Assembly: GCF_014648555.1 (NCBI RefSeq)
Contig: NZ_BMRI01000021.1
Location: 1 to 61,218, forward strand
DNA: 61,218 nucleotides
Source: Kitasatospora griseola
GTDB taxonomy: Bacteria; Actinomycetota; Actinomycetes; Streptomycetales; Streptomycetaceae
Reading direction: 5' to 3'
Under the pieces are notes generated by a model. It ran no database searches. It was not told the DNA's origin and saw only the letters and a program-made list of their open reading frames with translations. The position numbers and the translations under genes were made by a program. Shown in pieces: positions 31,671 through 40,203 of this stretch (the first letter of the stretch is position 1; the number at the start of each line of letters is the position of its first letter).

Positions 31671-31943
31671 TTACAGGTACTTGTAGACGTCTTCGAGCGT
31701 CAGCCCGCGAGCGATCATCATCACCTGGACGTGGTAGAGGAGCTGGGACATCTCCTCCGCCGCTTCCTCGGGCGACTGGTACTCGGCGGCCATCCAGACC
31801 TCGGCGGCCTCCTCGACGACCTTCTTGCCGATGGCGTGAACGCCCTGCTGCACGAGCTGGGCGGTGCGGGAGGTCTCGGGGTCGCCGGTGGCGGCCTTCT
31901 GCTGGAGCTCTGCGAAGAGCTCCTCGAATGTCTTGGAAGCCAT
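31671..31943 (-). CDS. hisE: Phosphoribosyl-ATP pyrophosphohydrolase
   Basis: A 90-aa cytosolic enzyme of the MazG-like all-alpha NTP pyrophosphohydrolase fold. It cleaves phosphoribosyl-ATP to phosphoribosyl-AMP, the second step of histidine biosynthesis. Diagnostic residues are in [20 protein letters not shown] and [20 protein letters not shown], with the metal-binding ExxE...ExxD-type pattern. Full length for the stand-alone form. It lies directly before hisG and after the rib operon terminator. Confidence 0.97.
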   Translation of the reverse strand: MASKTFEELFAELQQKAATGDPETSRTAQLVQQGVHAIGKKVVEEAAEVWMAAEYQSPEEAAEEMSQLLYHVQVMMIARGLTLEDVYKYL

Positions 31944-31990
31944 GATGACCTCACCTTACGGGGTGCGGGCTGACGGGCGGTAAACGGTTC

Positions 31991-32038
31991 CGCACCGTGG
32001 ACAGTCCGTTGGACATCCGAACGGACCGCCACGGTGCG
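31991..32038 (-). terminator. Terminator of the rib operon
   Basis: CGCACCGTGG (31991-32000) pairs with CCACGGTGCG (32029-32038), and TCCGTT (32005-32010) with AACGGA (32020-32025) inside it. The stem-loop lies just beyond the ribH stop, upstream of hisE. Confidence 0.75.
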
Positions 32039-32047
32039 ATCAGCCGA

Positions 32048-32533
32048 TCAACGCCAGGGCTCGACGACCTCGCGGAGCGCGGCCGCGGTGGCGACGGCGG
32101 CGGTCGCCGCCTCGTGGCCCTTGTCCTCGACGGAGTCGGGCAGCCCGGCCCGGTCCAGCGCCTGCTGCTCGGTGTCGCAGGTCAGCACGCCGAAGCCGAC
32201 CGGGACGCCGGTGTCCACCGCGACCTGGGTCAGGCCGAGCGTCGCGCCCTGGCAGACGTAGTCGAAGTGCGGGGTGCCGCCGCGCACCACCACGCCCAGG
32301 GCGACGATCGCGTCGTAGCCGCGACCGGCCAGCTGCTTGGCCGCGACCGGCAGCTCGAAGGTGCCGGGGACGCGGACCACGCTCGGCTCCTCGATCCCGA
32401 CCTCCTTGAGCGCGCGCAGCGCGCCCTCCAGCAGCCCGTTCATCACCTGGTCGTGCCACTGCGCGGCGACGATCGCGACCCGCAGGTCGGCGCAGTTCTG
32501 CGGGGACAGCACGGGGGCTCCGTGTCCGGCCAT
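32048..32533 (-). CDS. ribH: 6,7-dimethyl-8-ribityllumazine synthase
   Basis: A 161-aa lumazine synthase, the penultimate enzyme of riboflavin biosynthesis, which usually forms 60-mer or pentameric shells. Signatures: [55 protein letters not shown] (His catalytic in PHFDYV), and [20 protein letters not shown]. Last gene of ribE-ribM-ribBA-ribH, 63 bp after ribBA, under the FMN riboswitch at 35353-35470. Confidence 0.97.
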   Translation of the reverse strand: MAGHGAPVLSPQNCADLRVAIVAAQWHDQVMNGLLEGALRALKEVGIEEPSVVRVPGTFELPVAAKQLAGRGYDAIVALGVVVRGGTPHFDYVCQGATLGLTQVAVDTGVPVGFGVLTCDTEQQALDRAGLPDSVEDKGHEAATAAVATAAALREVVEPWR

Positions 32534-32596
32534 TTTCGGTTCCTCTTTCGACGGTGCGTCAGAACGGGTGCTTCGACGGCTGCTTGTCGTCGACGG

Positions 32597-33862
32597 CTAT
32601 TTGTTGTCGTCCTCTAGCCACGGCAGGTCGTGGCCCATTCGGTCGCGCTTGGTGCGCAGGTAGCGCAGGTTGTGTGCGCCGGCGGCGGTGGGCAGCGGGC
32701 GGCGGGCGGCGACCTTCAGGCCGTGCTCGGTGAGCGCGGCCTGCTTGGCCGGGTTGTTGGAGAGCAGGGTGAGCGAGCGCACCCCCAGGTCGGCGAGCAT
32801 CTGCGCGCCGATCGAGTAGTCGCGGGCGTCGGCGGGCAGCCCCTGGTCGAGGTTGGCATCGACGGTGTCACGGCCCTGCTCCTGGAGCTGGTAGGCGCGC
32901 AGCTTGTGGGTCAGTCCGATGCCGCGGCCCTCGTGGCCGCGCAGGTAGAGCACCACGCCGCGGCCGGCCTCGGCGACGGCGCGCAGCGAGGCGTGCAGCT
33001 GCGGGCCGCAGTCGCAGCGCAGCGAGCTGAACACGTCGCCGGTCAGGCACTCGGAGTGCACCCGCACCAGCACGTCCTCGCCGTCGGGGAGCTTCCCGTC
33101 GGCGTCCAGGCCGCCGGCCACCAGGGCCAGGTGCTCGACGCCGTCGATGGTGCCACGGTAGCCGACGGCGGTGAAGTCGCCGTGGTCGGTGGGCAGTCCG
33201 GTGACGGCGACGCGGTCGACGTGCAGTTCGGTGCGGCGCCGGTAGGCGATCAGGTCGGCGATGGAGATGATCGCCAGGCCGTGCCGGCGGGCGAAGGCGT
33301 GCAGCTCGGGCAGCCGGGCCATGGTGCCGTCGTCGTTGACCACCTCGGCGATCGCCGCGGCGGGGGCGAGGCCGGCCAGCCGGGCCAGGTCGACGGCGGC
33401 CTCGGTGTGCCCGCCGCGCGCCAGCACGCCGCCGTCCACCGCGCGCAGCGGGAAGACGTGGCCGGGCCGGGTGAGGTCGCCGGGCTCGGTGCCCGGGGAG
33501 GCCAGCAGCCGGACGGTGCGGGCCCGGTCGGCGGCGGAGATGCCGGTGTCGATGCCCTCACGGGCGTCCACCGAGACGGTGTAGGCGGTGCCCTTGCGGT
33601 CCTCGTTGACCTGGGTCATCGGGGGCAGCCTGAGCCGGTCGAGCTCGGCGCCGGTCATCGGGGCGCAGACCACGCCGGAGCTGTAGCGGATGGTGAAGGC
33701 CATCAGCTCGGGGGTGGCGGCCGACGCGGCGAACACCAGGTCGCCCTCGTTCTCGCGGTCCTCGTCGTCGACCACGACCACGGCACGGCCGAGCGCGATG
33801 TCGGCGATGGCGCGTTCGACCGGGTCGAGGGCGATCGGTTCTTCGGGCTGGTCGGCGCTCAT
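32597..33862 (-). CDS. ribBA: Bifunctional DHBP synthase / GTP cyclohydrolase II
   Basis: A 421-aa fusion. The N-terminal RibB domain (~15-210) makes 3,4-dihydroxy-2-butanone 4-phosphate from ribulose 5-phosphate, with [20 protein letters not shown] and [20 protein letters not shown]. The C-terminal RibA domain (~220-410) opens GTP; its zinc ligands are the cysteines of [20 protein letters not shown], and [19 protein letters not shown] is the GTP site. Its ATG at 33862 overlaps the ribM stop (ATGA). Supplies both precursors to RibH. Confidence 0.97.
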   Translation of the reverse strand: MSADQPEEPIALDPVERAIADIALGRAVVVVDDEDRENEGDLVFAASAATPELMAFTIRYSSGVVCAPMTGAELDRLRLPPMTQVNEDRKGTAYTVSVDAREGIDTGISAADRARTVRLLASPGTEPGDLTRPGHVFPLRAVDGGVLARGGHTEAAVDLARLAGLAPAAAIAEVVNDDGTMARLPELHAFARRHGLAIISIADLIAYRRRTELHVDRVAVTGLPTDHGDFTAVGYRGTIDGVEHLALVAGGLDADGKLPDGEDVLVRVHSECLTGDVFSSLRCDCGPQLHASLRAVAEAGRGVVLYLRGHEGRGIGLTHKLRAYQLQEQGRDTVDANLDQGLPADARDYSIGAQMLADLGVRSLTLLSNNPAKQAALTEHGLKVAARRPLPTAAGAHNLRYLRTKRDRMGHDLPWLEDDNK

Positions 33863-34500
33863 GCGGCAACTCCCTCGGCGCGCGGGACGGTTCGGACGGT
33901 GCGGGCCTTCGTCCACCAGCTGGCCAGGCCGGCCACCACCAGGACGAAGTAGACGGTGAAGGTGAGCGCGGAGAACACGTAACCGTGGGCGTAGCTGTAC
34001 GGCACGCTGATCACGTCGACGGCGATCCAGGCGAACCAGAACTCCACCCAGCCGCGGGCCTGGGCGTACATCGCGGCCAGCGTGCCGGTGAAGATGTACG
34101 CGTCCAGCAGCGGGTTCCAGGACAGCTTCGGGAAGGCGTTGAACAGCGCGGCGACGGCGGCGGTGCCGGCCGCGGTGGCCAGGACCAGCACGGCGCGCTG
34201 CCGCCAGCCGGCGAACCGGACCTCGATCTCGCCGGTGTCGCGGCGGCCGCGGTTCCACTGGGTCCAGCCCCAGATCGCGGTGACCACCACGATCACCTGC
34301 TTGCCGATCAGGCCGGGCACCTGCCCGCCGAGGAAGACGCTGATCAGCACGGCGCCGGCCAGCAGCTGGGCGGGCCAGGTGAGCACGGAGCGCCGCCAGC
34401 CGAACGCCAGCCCGGCGAGCCCTATCAGGTTGCCGACCATGTCGGCCACCTTCACCTTCTCGCCGAAGGCGGTGAAGGTCAGATCTGCGATCGCGCTCAC
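33859..34500 (-). CDS. ribM: PnuC-type riboflavin transporter RibM
   Basis: A 213-aa membrane protein of the PnuC family with about seven hydrophobic segments ([80 protein letters not shown]). NxxG(L)xxxW- and QWxxW-type PnuC signatures are present. PnuC homologues move nicotinamide riboside, but this position inside ribE-ribM-ribBA-ribH matches RibM (PnuX), a riboflavin transporter described in S. davawensis and Corynebacterium. The GTG at 34500 overlaps the ribE stop by two bases (GTGA). Controlled by the FMN riboswitch. Confidence 0.85.
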   Translation of the reverse strand: MSAIADLTFTAFGEKVKVADMVGNLIGLAGLAFGWRRSVLTWPAQLLAGAVLISVFLGGQVPGLIGKQVIVVVTAIWGWTQWNRGRRDTGEIEVRFAGWRQRAVLVLATAAGTAAVAALFNAFPKLSWNPLLDAYIFTGTLAAMYAQARGWVEFWFAWIAVDVISVPYSYAHGYVFSALTFTVYFVLVVAGLASWWTKARTVRTVPRAEGVAA

Positions 34501-35156
34501 TTGGATTCCCCCAGGGTGTCGGGCAGGGCACGGGTTTCGAGCAGTCGTTCCACGTACTTGGCGAGCACGTCCACCTCCAGGTTGACGGGGTCGCCCACCG
34601 CCTTCACCCCGAGCGTGGTCAGGGCGAGCGTGGCGGGGATCAGCGAGACGGTGAAGCTGTCCAGGGCCGCCTCGACGACGGTGAGGCTCACTCCGTCCAC
34701 GGTGATCGACCCCTTCTCCACCAGGTAGCGCGAGATCGGCTGCGGCAGGGAGAAACGCACCACCTCCCAGCGCGGATTCCCGTCCGCGTCCAGGTCGCCC
34801 GGCTCGCGGGAGAGCAGAGTGCCGGTGGCGTCGACGTGGCCCTGCACCAGGTGGCCGCCGAGTCGGGCGCCGAGCGCCATCGCCCGCTCCAGGTTGACCC
34901 GGGAGCCGGGGCGCAGCGCGCCGAGGCTGGAGCGGCGCAGCGTCTCGCGCATCACGTCGGCGCTGAACTCGCCTTCGCGCTTGGCCAGTTGCTCGCTGTC
35001 GTCGACGACGGTGAGACACACGCCGTTGACCGCGATGGAGTCGCCGTGGCGGGCGTCCGCGGTGACCAGCGGGCCGCGCAGGCGGATTCGCGAGGATTCG
35101 CCGATCTCCTCGATGGAGACAACCTCGCCGAGCTCTTCGATGATGCCGGTGAACAC
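34497..35156 (-). CDS. ribE: Riboflavin synthase, alpha subunit
   Basis: A 219-aa protein of two homologous lumazine-binding beta-barrels: [15 protein letters not shown] to ~95 ([20 protein letters not shown]), and ~100-200 ([36 protein letters not shown]). It dismutates two lumazines to riboflavin. The GTG at 35156 was chosen because it starts the conserved MFTGII-like N-terminus and has GAGGAG eight bases before it. First gene of the rib operon, directly downstream of the FMN riboswitch leader. Confidence 0.96.
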   Translation of the reverse strand: MFTGIIEELGEVVSIEEIGESSRIRLRGPLVTADARHGDSIAVNGVCLTVVDDSEQLAKREGEFSADVMRETLRRSSLGALRPGSRVNLERAMALGARLGGHLVQGHVDATGTLLSREPGDLDADGNPRWEVVRFSLPQPISRYLVEKGSITVDGVSLTVVEAALDSFTVSLIPATLALTTLGVKAVGDPVNLEVDVLAKYVERLLETRALPDTLGESK

Positions 35157-35352
35157 CCGGGTTCTCCTCGCGCTTGGGGGCGCGGACTCCGGGGCGGCAT
35201 TCGGGAGTTGACTGCGGACGTGGCGTGCCGAGGACGCCCCCGCGAGGCCATGACTCGTCGTCGTGGCACGGGTTCGCCGCCGGAAATGCCGTGCTTCCGC
35301 ACCCCGGCCCTCGGGTGGGCCGTGGTGTGAACACACCTGTCCGCCGCGCACG

Positions 35353-35470
35353 CCTCCCATCCGGACTTTAACCGTCGGTCCAGGAATTTCACCTGGTCAA
35401 CCGGCCGCTGGCTGCGGACGGGTCGCGGACTGTAACCGCCGGCTCGGAATTTCACCGACCCCGGAGTGCG
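35353..35470 (-). ncRNA. FMN riboswitch (RFN element)
   Basis: On the minus strand the leader contains the invariant RFN blocks in order: CGGTGAAATTCCGAGCCGGC, GGTTACAGTCCGCGACCC, a GGTGAAATTCCTGGACCGAC block and GGTTAAAGTCCGGATGGGAG. The two 'GTGAAATTCC' segments and the terminal 'AGTCCGGATG(G)GAG' are diagnostic. It lies ~200 nt upstream of ribE and should shut off ribE-ribM-ribBA-ribH when FMN is abundant, most likely at translation initiation in this GC-rich genome. The rest of the gap 35157-35621 shows no gene. Confidence 0.95.
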
Positions 35471-35621
35471 CTGAACGTCACTGCTACTGCACCAGCATTC
35501 TTGCACGCGCATGTACGTCGAAGGCAAGAAACGCTCCCTGTGGCCTGGTTCACGCCCCGGGGCGCAGGGTGGAGGTGAGCGCCCCCGCACGGGGGGCTCC
35601 CGGCCGAGGAGTTGAGCGACG

Positions 35622-35870
35622 ATGACGATGTTCATGGACGTCCACCACGGGATGGCCGGCATCACCGCCGAACAGTTGAAGGCCGCCCACGAGGCGGACC
35701 TCGCGGTGCAGGACAGGGAAGGCGTGGAGTTCCGACAGGCCTGGGCCGACCCGGAGTCCGGCACCGTCTACTGCCTGTCCTCCGCACCGTCCAAGGAGGC
35801 CGTCCAGCGCGTCCACGAGCGCACCGGACACCCCGCCGACGAGGTGCACCCCGTTCCGCTGCAGGTCTGA
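35622..35870 (+). CDS. DUF4242 (SCO4226-like, nickel-binding) small protein
   Basis: An 82-aa protein resembling the SCO4226 family (DUF4242), a ferredoxin-like fold for which a Streptomyces member was shown to bind nickel. Typical features are FMDVHHGMAGITAEQLKAAH, FRQAWADPESGTVYCLSSAP and VQRVHERTGHPADEVHPV. Several His residues are available as metal ligands. GAGGAG stands ten bases before the ATG. It is followed after 44 bp by a PPOX-family gene on the same strand. Confidence 0.78.
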   Translation: MTMFMDVHHGMAGITAEQLKAAHEADLAVQDREGVEFRQAWADPESGTVYCLSSAPSKEAVQRVHERTGHPADEVHPVPLQV

Positions 35871-35914
35871 CCCGCTCGCCGCGGACGCGGTGAACGGGGA
35901 TAGGGTCGGGTCGC

Positions 35915-36553
35915 GTGATCTTCGACGCCCTCGCCGCTGAGGCGATCCACGACCCGGCCCGACTCCGGGAGTTGTACGAGCAGCCGAGCCCGCTGGTGCA
36001 GCGCAAGCAGGTCGACCGCCTGCACGAGGCGGCCCGCCTGCTGATCGGCTGCGCCTCCCTGGTGTTCGTCGCCACCGCCGACGCGGACGGCAACTGCGAC
36101 GCCACCCCGCGCGGCGGCCCGCCCGGATTCGTCTCCGTGCTGGACGAGCGGACGATCGCCGTCCCCGACGCCACCGGCAACCGCCGGCTGGACAGTCTGC
36201 ACAACATCGTCGCCACCGGAAAGGCCGGGCTGATCTTCCTGGTGCCCGGCCGGGCCGCCACCCTGCGCATCAACGGCCGGGCCTGCGTCAGCACGGACCC
36301 GCGGCTGCTGGAACAGCTCACCCCGGTCGGCAAGCCGCCGCGCAGCGCGATCGTGGTGTCCACCGACGAGGTCTACGGGCACTGCCCGAAGGCGCTGCTG
36401 CGCAGTTCGGCCTGGAATCCCGAGCAGTGGCTGGCCGCCGACGCGATGCCCAGCTCCGCCGAGATCACCCTGTCCCACCTGGACGACCCGTCGCTGACCC
36501 TCGACCAGATCCTGGCCGCCGAGGAGGAGTCGCTGCGCCTGCGCTACGAGTGA
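35915..36553 (+). CDS. Pyridoxamine 5'-phosphate oxidase family (split-barrel flavin) protein
   Basis: A 212-aa protein with an FMN-binding split-barrel domain: LLIGCASLVFVATADADGNC, DATPRGGPPGFVSVLDERTI, VPDATGNRRLDSLHNIVATG, AGLIFLVPGRAATLRINGRA. The combination matches a PPOX subgroup of predicted flavin/F420-dependent enzymes, not the vitamin B6 oxidase itself. It starts with GTG at 35915. Probably forms an operon with the DUF4242 gene. Confidence 0.82.
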   Translation: MIFDALAAEAIHDPARLRELYEQPSPLVQRKQVDRLHEAARLLIGCASLVFVATADADGNCDATPRGGPPGFVSVLDERTIAVPDATGNRRLDSLHNIVATGKAGLIFLVPGRAATLRINGRACVSTDPRLLEQLTPVGKPPRSAIVVSTDEVYGHCPKALLRSSAWNPEQWLAADAMPSSAEITLSHLDDPSLTLDQILAAEEESLRLRYE

Positions 36554-36641
36554 GTCCGGGCCGGTCCGGGGGCGGGGCGGCGCTTCGTGCATGCTGGAGG
36601 GCACGGGGAAAGCCGCATAGGCAGAACTTTGGGGGGCCATA

Positions 36642-36671
36642 GCTTCGACTTATGACGACATAAGCCGAAGC
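36642..36671. promoter_or_regulatory. 30-bp inverted repeat upstream of fprA
   Basis: The arms GCTTCGaCTTATG (36642-36654) and CATAAGcCGAAGC (36659-36671) pair over 12 of 13 positions around ACGA. The central CTTATG/CATAAG part is AT-rich for this genome. It stands 72 bp before the reductase start and is more likely an operator than a terminator for the gene before it (88 bp after that stop). Confidence 0.6.
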
Positions 36672-36742
36672 ACCGTACCGGGCGCGCCCGCACGCCGGAA
36701 GGCTGGCGGTACGCGCCCAGAGCCGAACAGGAGTACCTGCCC

Positions 36743-38131
36743 ATGTCCCGCCCCGTCCGGGTGGCCATCGTCGGTGCCGGCCCCGCCGGGATCTACGCCG
36801 CCGACGCGCTGCTGAAGTCCGAGCTGGCCACCGCTCCCGGTGTCTCCATCGACCTGATCGAGCGGCTGCCCGCCCCCTTCGGCCTGATCCGCTACGGCGT
36901 CGCCCCCGACCACCCGCGGATCAAGGGCATCGTCACCGCCCTCCACCAGGTCCTCGACAAGCCGCAGGTCCGCCTGCTCGGCAACGTCGACTACCCCGGC
37001 GACCTCTCCCTCGACGAGCTGCACCGCTTCTACGACGCCCTGGTCTTCGCCACCGGCGCCGAGGCCGACCGCGACCTGGCGATACCCGGCATCGAGCTCG
37101 ACGGCTCCTACGGCGCCGCGGACTTCGTCTCCTGGTACGACGGCCACCCCGAGGTCCCCCGCGAGTGGCCGCTGGAGGCCGAGCAGGTCGCCGTCCTCGG
37201 CGTCGGCAACGTCGCCCTGGACGTCGCCCGGGTGCTCGCCAAGACCGCGGACGAGCTGCTGCCCACCGAGATCCCGCCGAACGTGTACGAGGGCCTGTCC
37301 GCGAACCGCGCCGTCGAGGTCCACGTGTTCGGCCGCCGCGGCCCCGCGCAGGCCAAGTTCTCCCCGATGGAACTCCGCGAGCTCGACCACTCCCCCACCA
37401 TCGAGGTGGTCGTCGACCCCGAGGACATCGACTACGACGACGCCTCGATCGCCACCCGGCGCGCCAACAAGCAGGCCGACATGGTCGCCTCGACCCTGGA
37501 GAACTGGGCGATCCGCGACATCGGCGACCGCCCGCACCGCATCCACCTGCACTTCTTCGAGAACCCCGTCGAGGTCCTCGGCGAGGACGGCCGGGTCGTC
37601 GCCCTGCGCACCGAGCGCACCGAACTCGACGGCACCGGCAACACCGTCGGCACCGGCGCCTTCCGCGAGTGGCCCGTCCAGGCGGTCTACCGCGCGGTCG
37701 GCTACCGCTCCGACGAGCTGCCGAAGCTGCCCTTCGACGCCCTCTCCTCGACCGTTCCGCACGAGGCGGGCCGGGTCCACGAGAACGGCGCCCACCTCCC
37801 CTCGGTCTACGTCACCGGCTGGGTCAAGCGCGGCCCCGTCGGCCTGATCGGCCACACCAAGGGCGACGCCAACGAGACCGTCGCCTGCCTCGTCGCCGAC
37901 CACGCCTCCGGCCGCCTCCGCCCCGCCACCGAGCCCGCCGAGGACGCGGTGGTCGACTTCCTCCGCTCCCGCGGCGTCGACTTCACCACCTGGGAGGGAT
38001 GGAACCGGCTCGACGCGTTCGAGAAGTCCCTCGGCGACGCGGAGGGCCGCGAGCGGGTGAAGGTCGTGGACCGGGTGGCGATGCTCGACGCTTCGGCGAG
38101 CGACCGGGTGGCGGAGCGCAAGCCTCAGTAG
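36743..38131 (+). CDS. Ferredoxin-NADP+ reductase, FprA (adrenodoxin reductase) type
   Basis: A 462-aa flavoprotein of the adrenodoxin-reductase-like family. It passes electrons from NADPH via FAD to ferredoxins, for example those serving cytochromes P450. Signatures: FAD motif VAIVGAGPAGIYAADALL (7-24), GLIRYGVAPDHPRIKGI, FATGAEADRDLAIPG, second dinucleotide motif VAVLGVGNVALDVARVLAKT, HVFGRRGPAQAKFSP, and VYVTGWVKRGPVGLIGHTKG near the C-terminus. Length matches mycobacterial FprA. A palindromic site lies upstream and a complex terminator-like palindrome downstream. Confidence 0.93.
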   Translation: MSRPVRVAIVGAGPAGIYAADALLKSELATAPGVSIDLIERLPAPFGLIRYGVAPDHPRIKGIVTALHQVLDKPQVRLLGNVDYPGDLSLDELHRFYDALVFATGAEADRDLAIPGIELDGSYGAADFVSWYDGHPEVPREWPLEAEQVAVLGVGNVALDVARVLAKTADELLPTEIPPNVYEGLSANRAVEVHVFGRRGPAQAKFSPMELRELDHSPTIEVVVDPEDIDYDDASIATRRANKQADMVASTLENWAIRDIGDRPHRIHLHFFENPVEVLGEDGRVVALRTERTELDGTGNTVGTGAFREWPVQAVYRAVGYRSDELPKLPFDALSSTVPHEAGRVHENGAHLPSVYVTGWVKRGPVGLIGHTKGDANETVACLVADHASGRLRPATEPAEDAVVDFLRSRGVDFTTWEGWNRLDAFEKSLGDAEGRERVKVVDRVAMLDASASDRVAERKPQ

Positions 38132-38162
38132 CCGGCGGGCTCGAACCCGGCAGCGCACCACC

Positions 38163-38322
38163 AGGGGCGCGTGGGGGCACCTCCCGGCCCGCCAGGGCTG
38201 GGGGAGAACTGCGCGACAAGCGCACGCCCGTCCGCAAGGTCGCGATCACGTGCAGGTCGTTCTCCTGCGTCGCGATCTTGCGGACGGGGTGCCTTCCGCT
38301 GCGCGCAGTTCCTCGCGCCCCT
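38163..38322. repeat. 160-bp nested inverted repeat, bidirectional terminator
   Basis: Three nested arm pairs share one centre: AGGGGCGCG (38163-38171) with CGCGCCCCT (38314-38322); GAACTGCGCG (38206-38215) with CGCGCAGTTC (38302-38311); and an 18-bp arm at 38228-38245 (CCGTCCGCAAGG...) with 38270-38287, one mismatch. A small GCAGG/CCTGC hairpin tops it. The GGGGCGCG...GAACTGCGCG arms resemble a dispersed streptomycete intergenic repeat (from memory). It separates convergent fprA and ABC genes. Confidence 0.75.
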
Positions 38323-38336
38323 GCTTTCGCGCTCGC

Positions 38337-38987
38337 CTACATCGAAATCACCTCTGTCGCCGCGTCCACGACCACCGGATCGTGGGTCGCCACCAGTGCC
38401 ACGCAGCCGCGTGCGCGGGCGGTGCGGGCGATCAGGTCGGTGAGGGCGCCGGCCTGGTCGCGGTCGACGGCTGCGGTGGGTTCGTCGATCAGCAGGAGCT
38501 GGGGTTCGAGGAAGAGGGCGCGGGCCAGGGCGACGCGTTGCCGCTCGCCGCCGGAGAGCTGGTCCGCGCGGTGGCGCAGGCGGTGGCCGAGGCCGACGTC
38601 GCCGAGGGCCGTCTCCGCCGCGGCGCGCAGCCGCCTGGCGGGGCGCCCGGCGATGGACGCGGCGGCCAGCAGCTGCTCGACGGTGGTGAGTCCGCCGAGC
38701 AGGTTGCCGCTCTGGAACATGTAACCGATCCGTTCGCGCCGGGCCTTGGCCCGCCCGCCGTCCCCGAGCTGCGCCAAGTCCGTGTCGCCGAGCAGCACTT
38801 GTCCGCTGTCGGGTCGCAGCAGCGCACCGGCCACGGCGAGCAGGGTGGACTTTCCGGAGCCCGACGGTCCGACCAGGGCGGTCAGCTCGCCGGGGCGGCA
38901 CGCGGCGGAGACGCCTCGCAGGACGGGTGTCCTCGCGTCGCCGTGGCCGAGCGAGACGGACACCTGGCGCAGGGTGAGTGAGGTCAT
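38337..38987 (-). CDS. ABC transporter ATPase (LolD/MacB type)
   Basis: A 216-aa ATPase. Walker A ALVGPSGSGKSTLLAVAGAL (38-57), Q-loop in IGYMFQSGNLLGGL, signature QLSGGERQRVALARALFLEP, Walker B LLLIDEPTAAVD, and the H-loop in VALVATHDP. The short length and the LQR..GYMFQ layout match the LolD/MacB/FtsE group that works with FtsX-like permeases. Its ATG overlaps the permease stop by 4 bp (ATGA), so both are co-translated. Probably an exporter or extractor regulated by the divergent TetR. Confidence 0.93.
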   Translation of the reverse strand: MTSLTLRQVSVSLGHGDARTPVLRGVSAACRPGELTALVGPSGSGKSTLLAVAGALLRPDSGQVLLGDTDLAQLGDGGRAKARRERIGYMFQSGNLLGGLTTVEQLLAAASIAGRPARRLRAAAETALGDVGLGHRLRHRADQLSGGERQRVALARALFLEPQLLLIDEPTAAVDRDQAGALTDLIARTARARGCVALVATHDPVVVDAATEVISM

Positions 38988-40096
38988 CGTCCGGCTCCCA
39001 GCATGGTCATCGGGTCGGCGTTGGCGACCCGGCGGAGGGTGAGGGCGGCGCCGGCGAGGGCCGCGAGGGCGACGGTGGCCATGGTCGCGGTGAGGGCCAG
39101 TCCGGGGAGGCTGAACGGGACTTCGGCGCCGACCAGGAGGCCGACGGCGGAGGCGAGCGCCGCGCCGGCCAGGGTGCCGCCGAGAACGACGGCCGCAGCC
39201 TGGACCAGGGTGTGCCCGAGGAGCCGGCGCCGGGAGGCGCCCATCGCGCGCAGCAGGGCGAGCTCGGGTTGCCGTTGGACGGTCCAGACGCCGAAGAACG
39301 CGCCGACCACCAGCGGGGCGATCAGGTACAGGAAGAACTGGATGGACGTCATGGTGACGCGTTCGCCGGTGTAGCCGGGCGCGGCGGCGTACGCGTCGGT
39401 CACCGAGACGGTCCTGGTCCCGAGCTCGCCGTCCGCGCCGTCGAGGTCCGCGGAGGACGCCGCCCGCAGGGCTATCGCGCTGTACTGCTGCGGCAGCCCG
39501 GCGGCGGGCGTGCTCGCGCCGGGGGCGGTGAAGCGGATCGCCTGCCAGGTGGCGGTGGTGACGTAGCCGGCCGGGACGTGGCCGTAGGAGGCGCGGCCGG
39601 TGATGCCGGTGACCTTGAGGGCGATGCCGAGCCGGTCGACGGTGAGGGTGTCGCCGATCGCGACGCCCTCTTCGGCGAGCTTCCGGGAGATCACCAACTG
39701 GCCGTCGCCGCCGAGGCGTTGACCGTCCTCGACGGCCGGGTCGAGGAACGAGCCGACCTCGACGCCGAACGCGGCGAGGTCGACCTCGGCGTGCCGGTCG
39801 GTGGTGCCGCGGGTGATGGTGACGCCCAGCGGGGTGGCCTGCACGCCGGGGCGCTGCTGCCAGCCGGCCAGGGTCTCGGCGGGGACGAGGCTGCGGGCGA
39901 ACTGGTCGGACTTGGCGTCCGGGGAGAACGCCAGGTGGGTCGCGGGCAGGCGGCGCAGCGCGGAGACGGTGTCGTCGCCGAGTCCGGTGGTGAATCCGGA
40001 GACGATTCCGACCAGGGCGGCGACCAGCAGGACGACGCAGCCCATGAGCAGGAAGCGGCCGCGGGCGGCCTTGAGTTCGAGCAGGGCGAGGTACAC
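38984..40096 (-). CDS. FtsX/MacB-like ABC permease
   Basis: A 370-aa permease. One helix near the N-terminus (FLLMGCVVLLVAALVGIVSG), a large extracytoplasmic domain (~45-240), then three helices (FFLYLIAPLVVGAFFGVWTV, TLVQAAAVVLGGTLAGAALA, GLALTATMATVALAALAGAA). PELALLRAMGASRRRLLGHTL is the diagnostic FtsX/MacB coupling loop. The GTG at 40096 was chosen for AAGGAG upstream. First gene of the ABC pair, divergent from the TetR gene with a 107-bp control region. Confidence 0.9.
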   Translation of the reverse strand: MYLALLELKAARGRFLLMGCVVLLVAALVGIVSGFTTGLGDDTVSALRRLPATHLAFSPDAKSDQFARSLVPAETLAGWQQRPGVQATPLGVTITRGTTDRHAEVDLAAFGVEVGSFLDPAVEDGQRLGGDGQLVISRKLAEEGVAIGDTLTVDRLGIALKVTGITGRASYGHVPAGYVTTATWQAIRFTAPGASTPAAGLPQQYSAIALRAASSADLDGADGELGTRTVSVTDAYAAAPGYTGERVTMTSIQFFLYLIAPLVVGAFFGVWTVQRQPELALLRAMGASRRRLLGHTLVQAAAVVLGGTLAGAALASAVGLLVGAEVPFSLPGLALTATMATVALAALAGAALTLRRVANADPMTMLGAGR

Positions 40097-40124
40097 CGTG
40101 CTCCTTCCGAGAGGCGGACAGTGA

Positions 40125-40143
40125 TGGGGACAGTGCGTCCCCA
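40125..40143. promoter_or_regulatory. TetR operator, divergent ABC/TetR promoters
   Basis: TGGGGACAGTGCGTCCCCA is a perfect 7+7 palindrome with a 5-bp centre. A second half-site, GCGTCCCCA, occurs at 40163-40171. Both lie between the divergent starts at 40096 and 40204 and are the natural target of the adjacent TetR protein. Confidence 0.65.
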
Positions 40144-40203
40144 AGATAAACATGGCGACACCGCGTCCCCAACACCGGGGGTACCGCCTCCTAGACTGTC
40201 GGG

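Noticed and set aside
32597..34531. A single 644-codon frame across ribBA and ribM
   Set aside because: The upstream 222 codons are out-of-frame ribM sequence; the ATG at 33862 with the ATGA overlap is the true ribBA start.
33859..35334. A 491-codon frame joining ribM with the ribE region
   Set aside because: The part before 34500 codes for ribE in another frame, so this is a shadow and not a ribE-ribM fusion.
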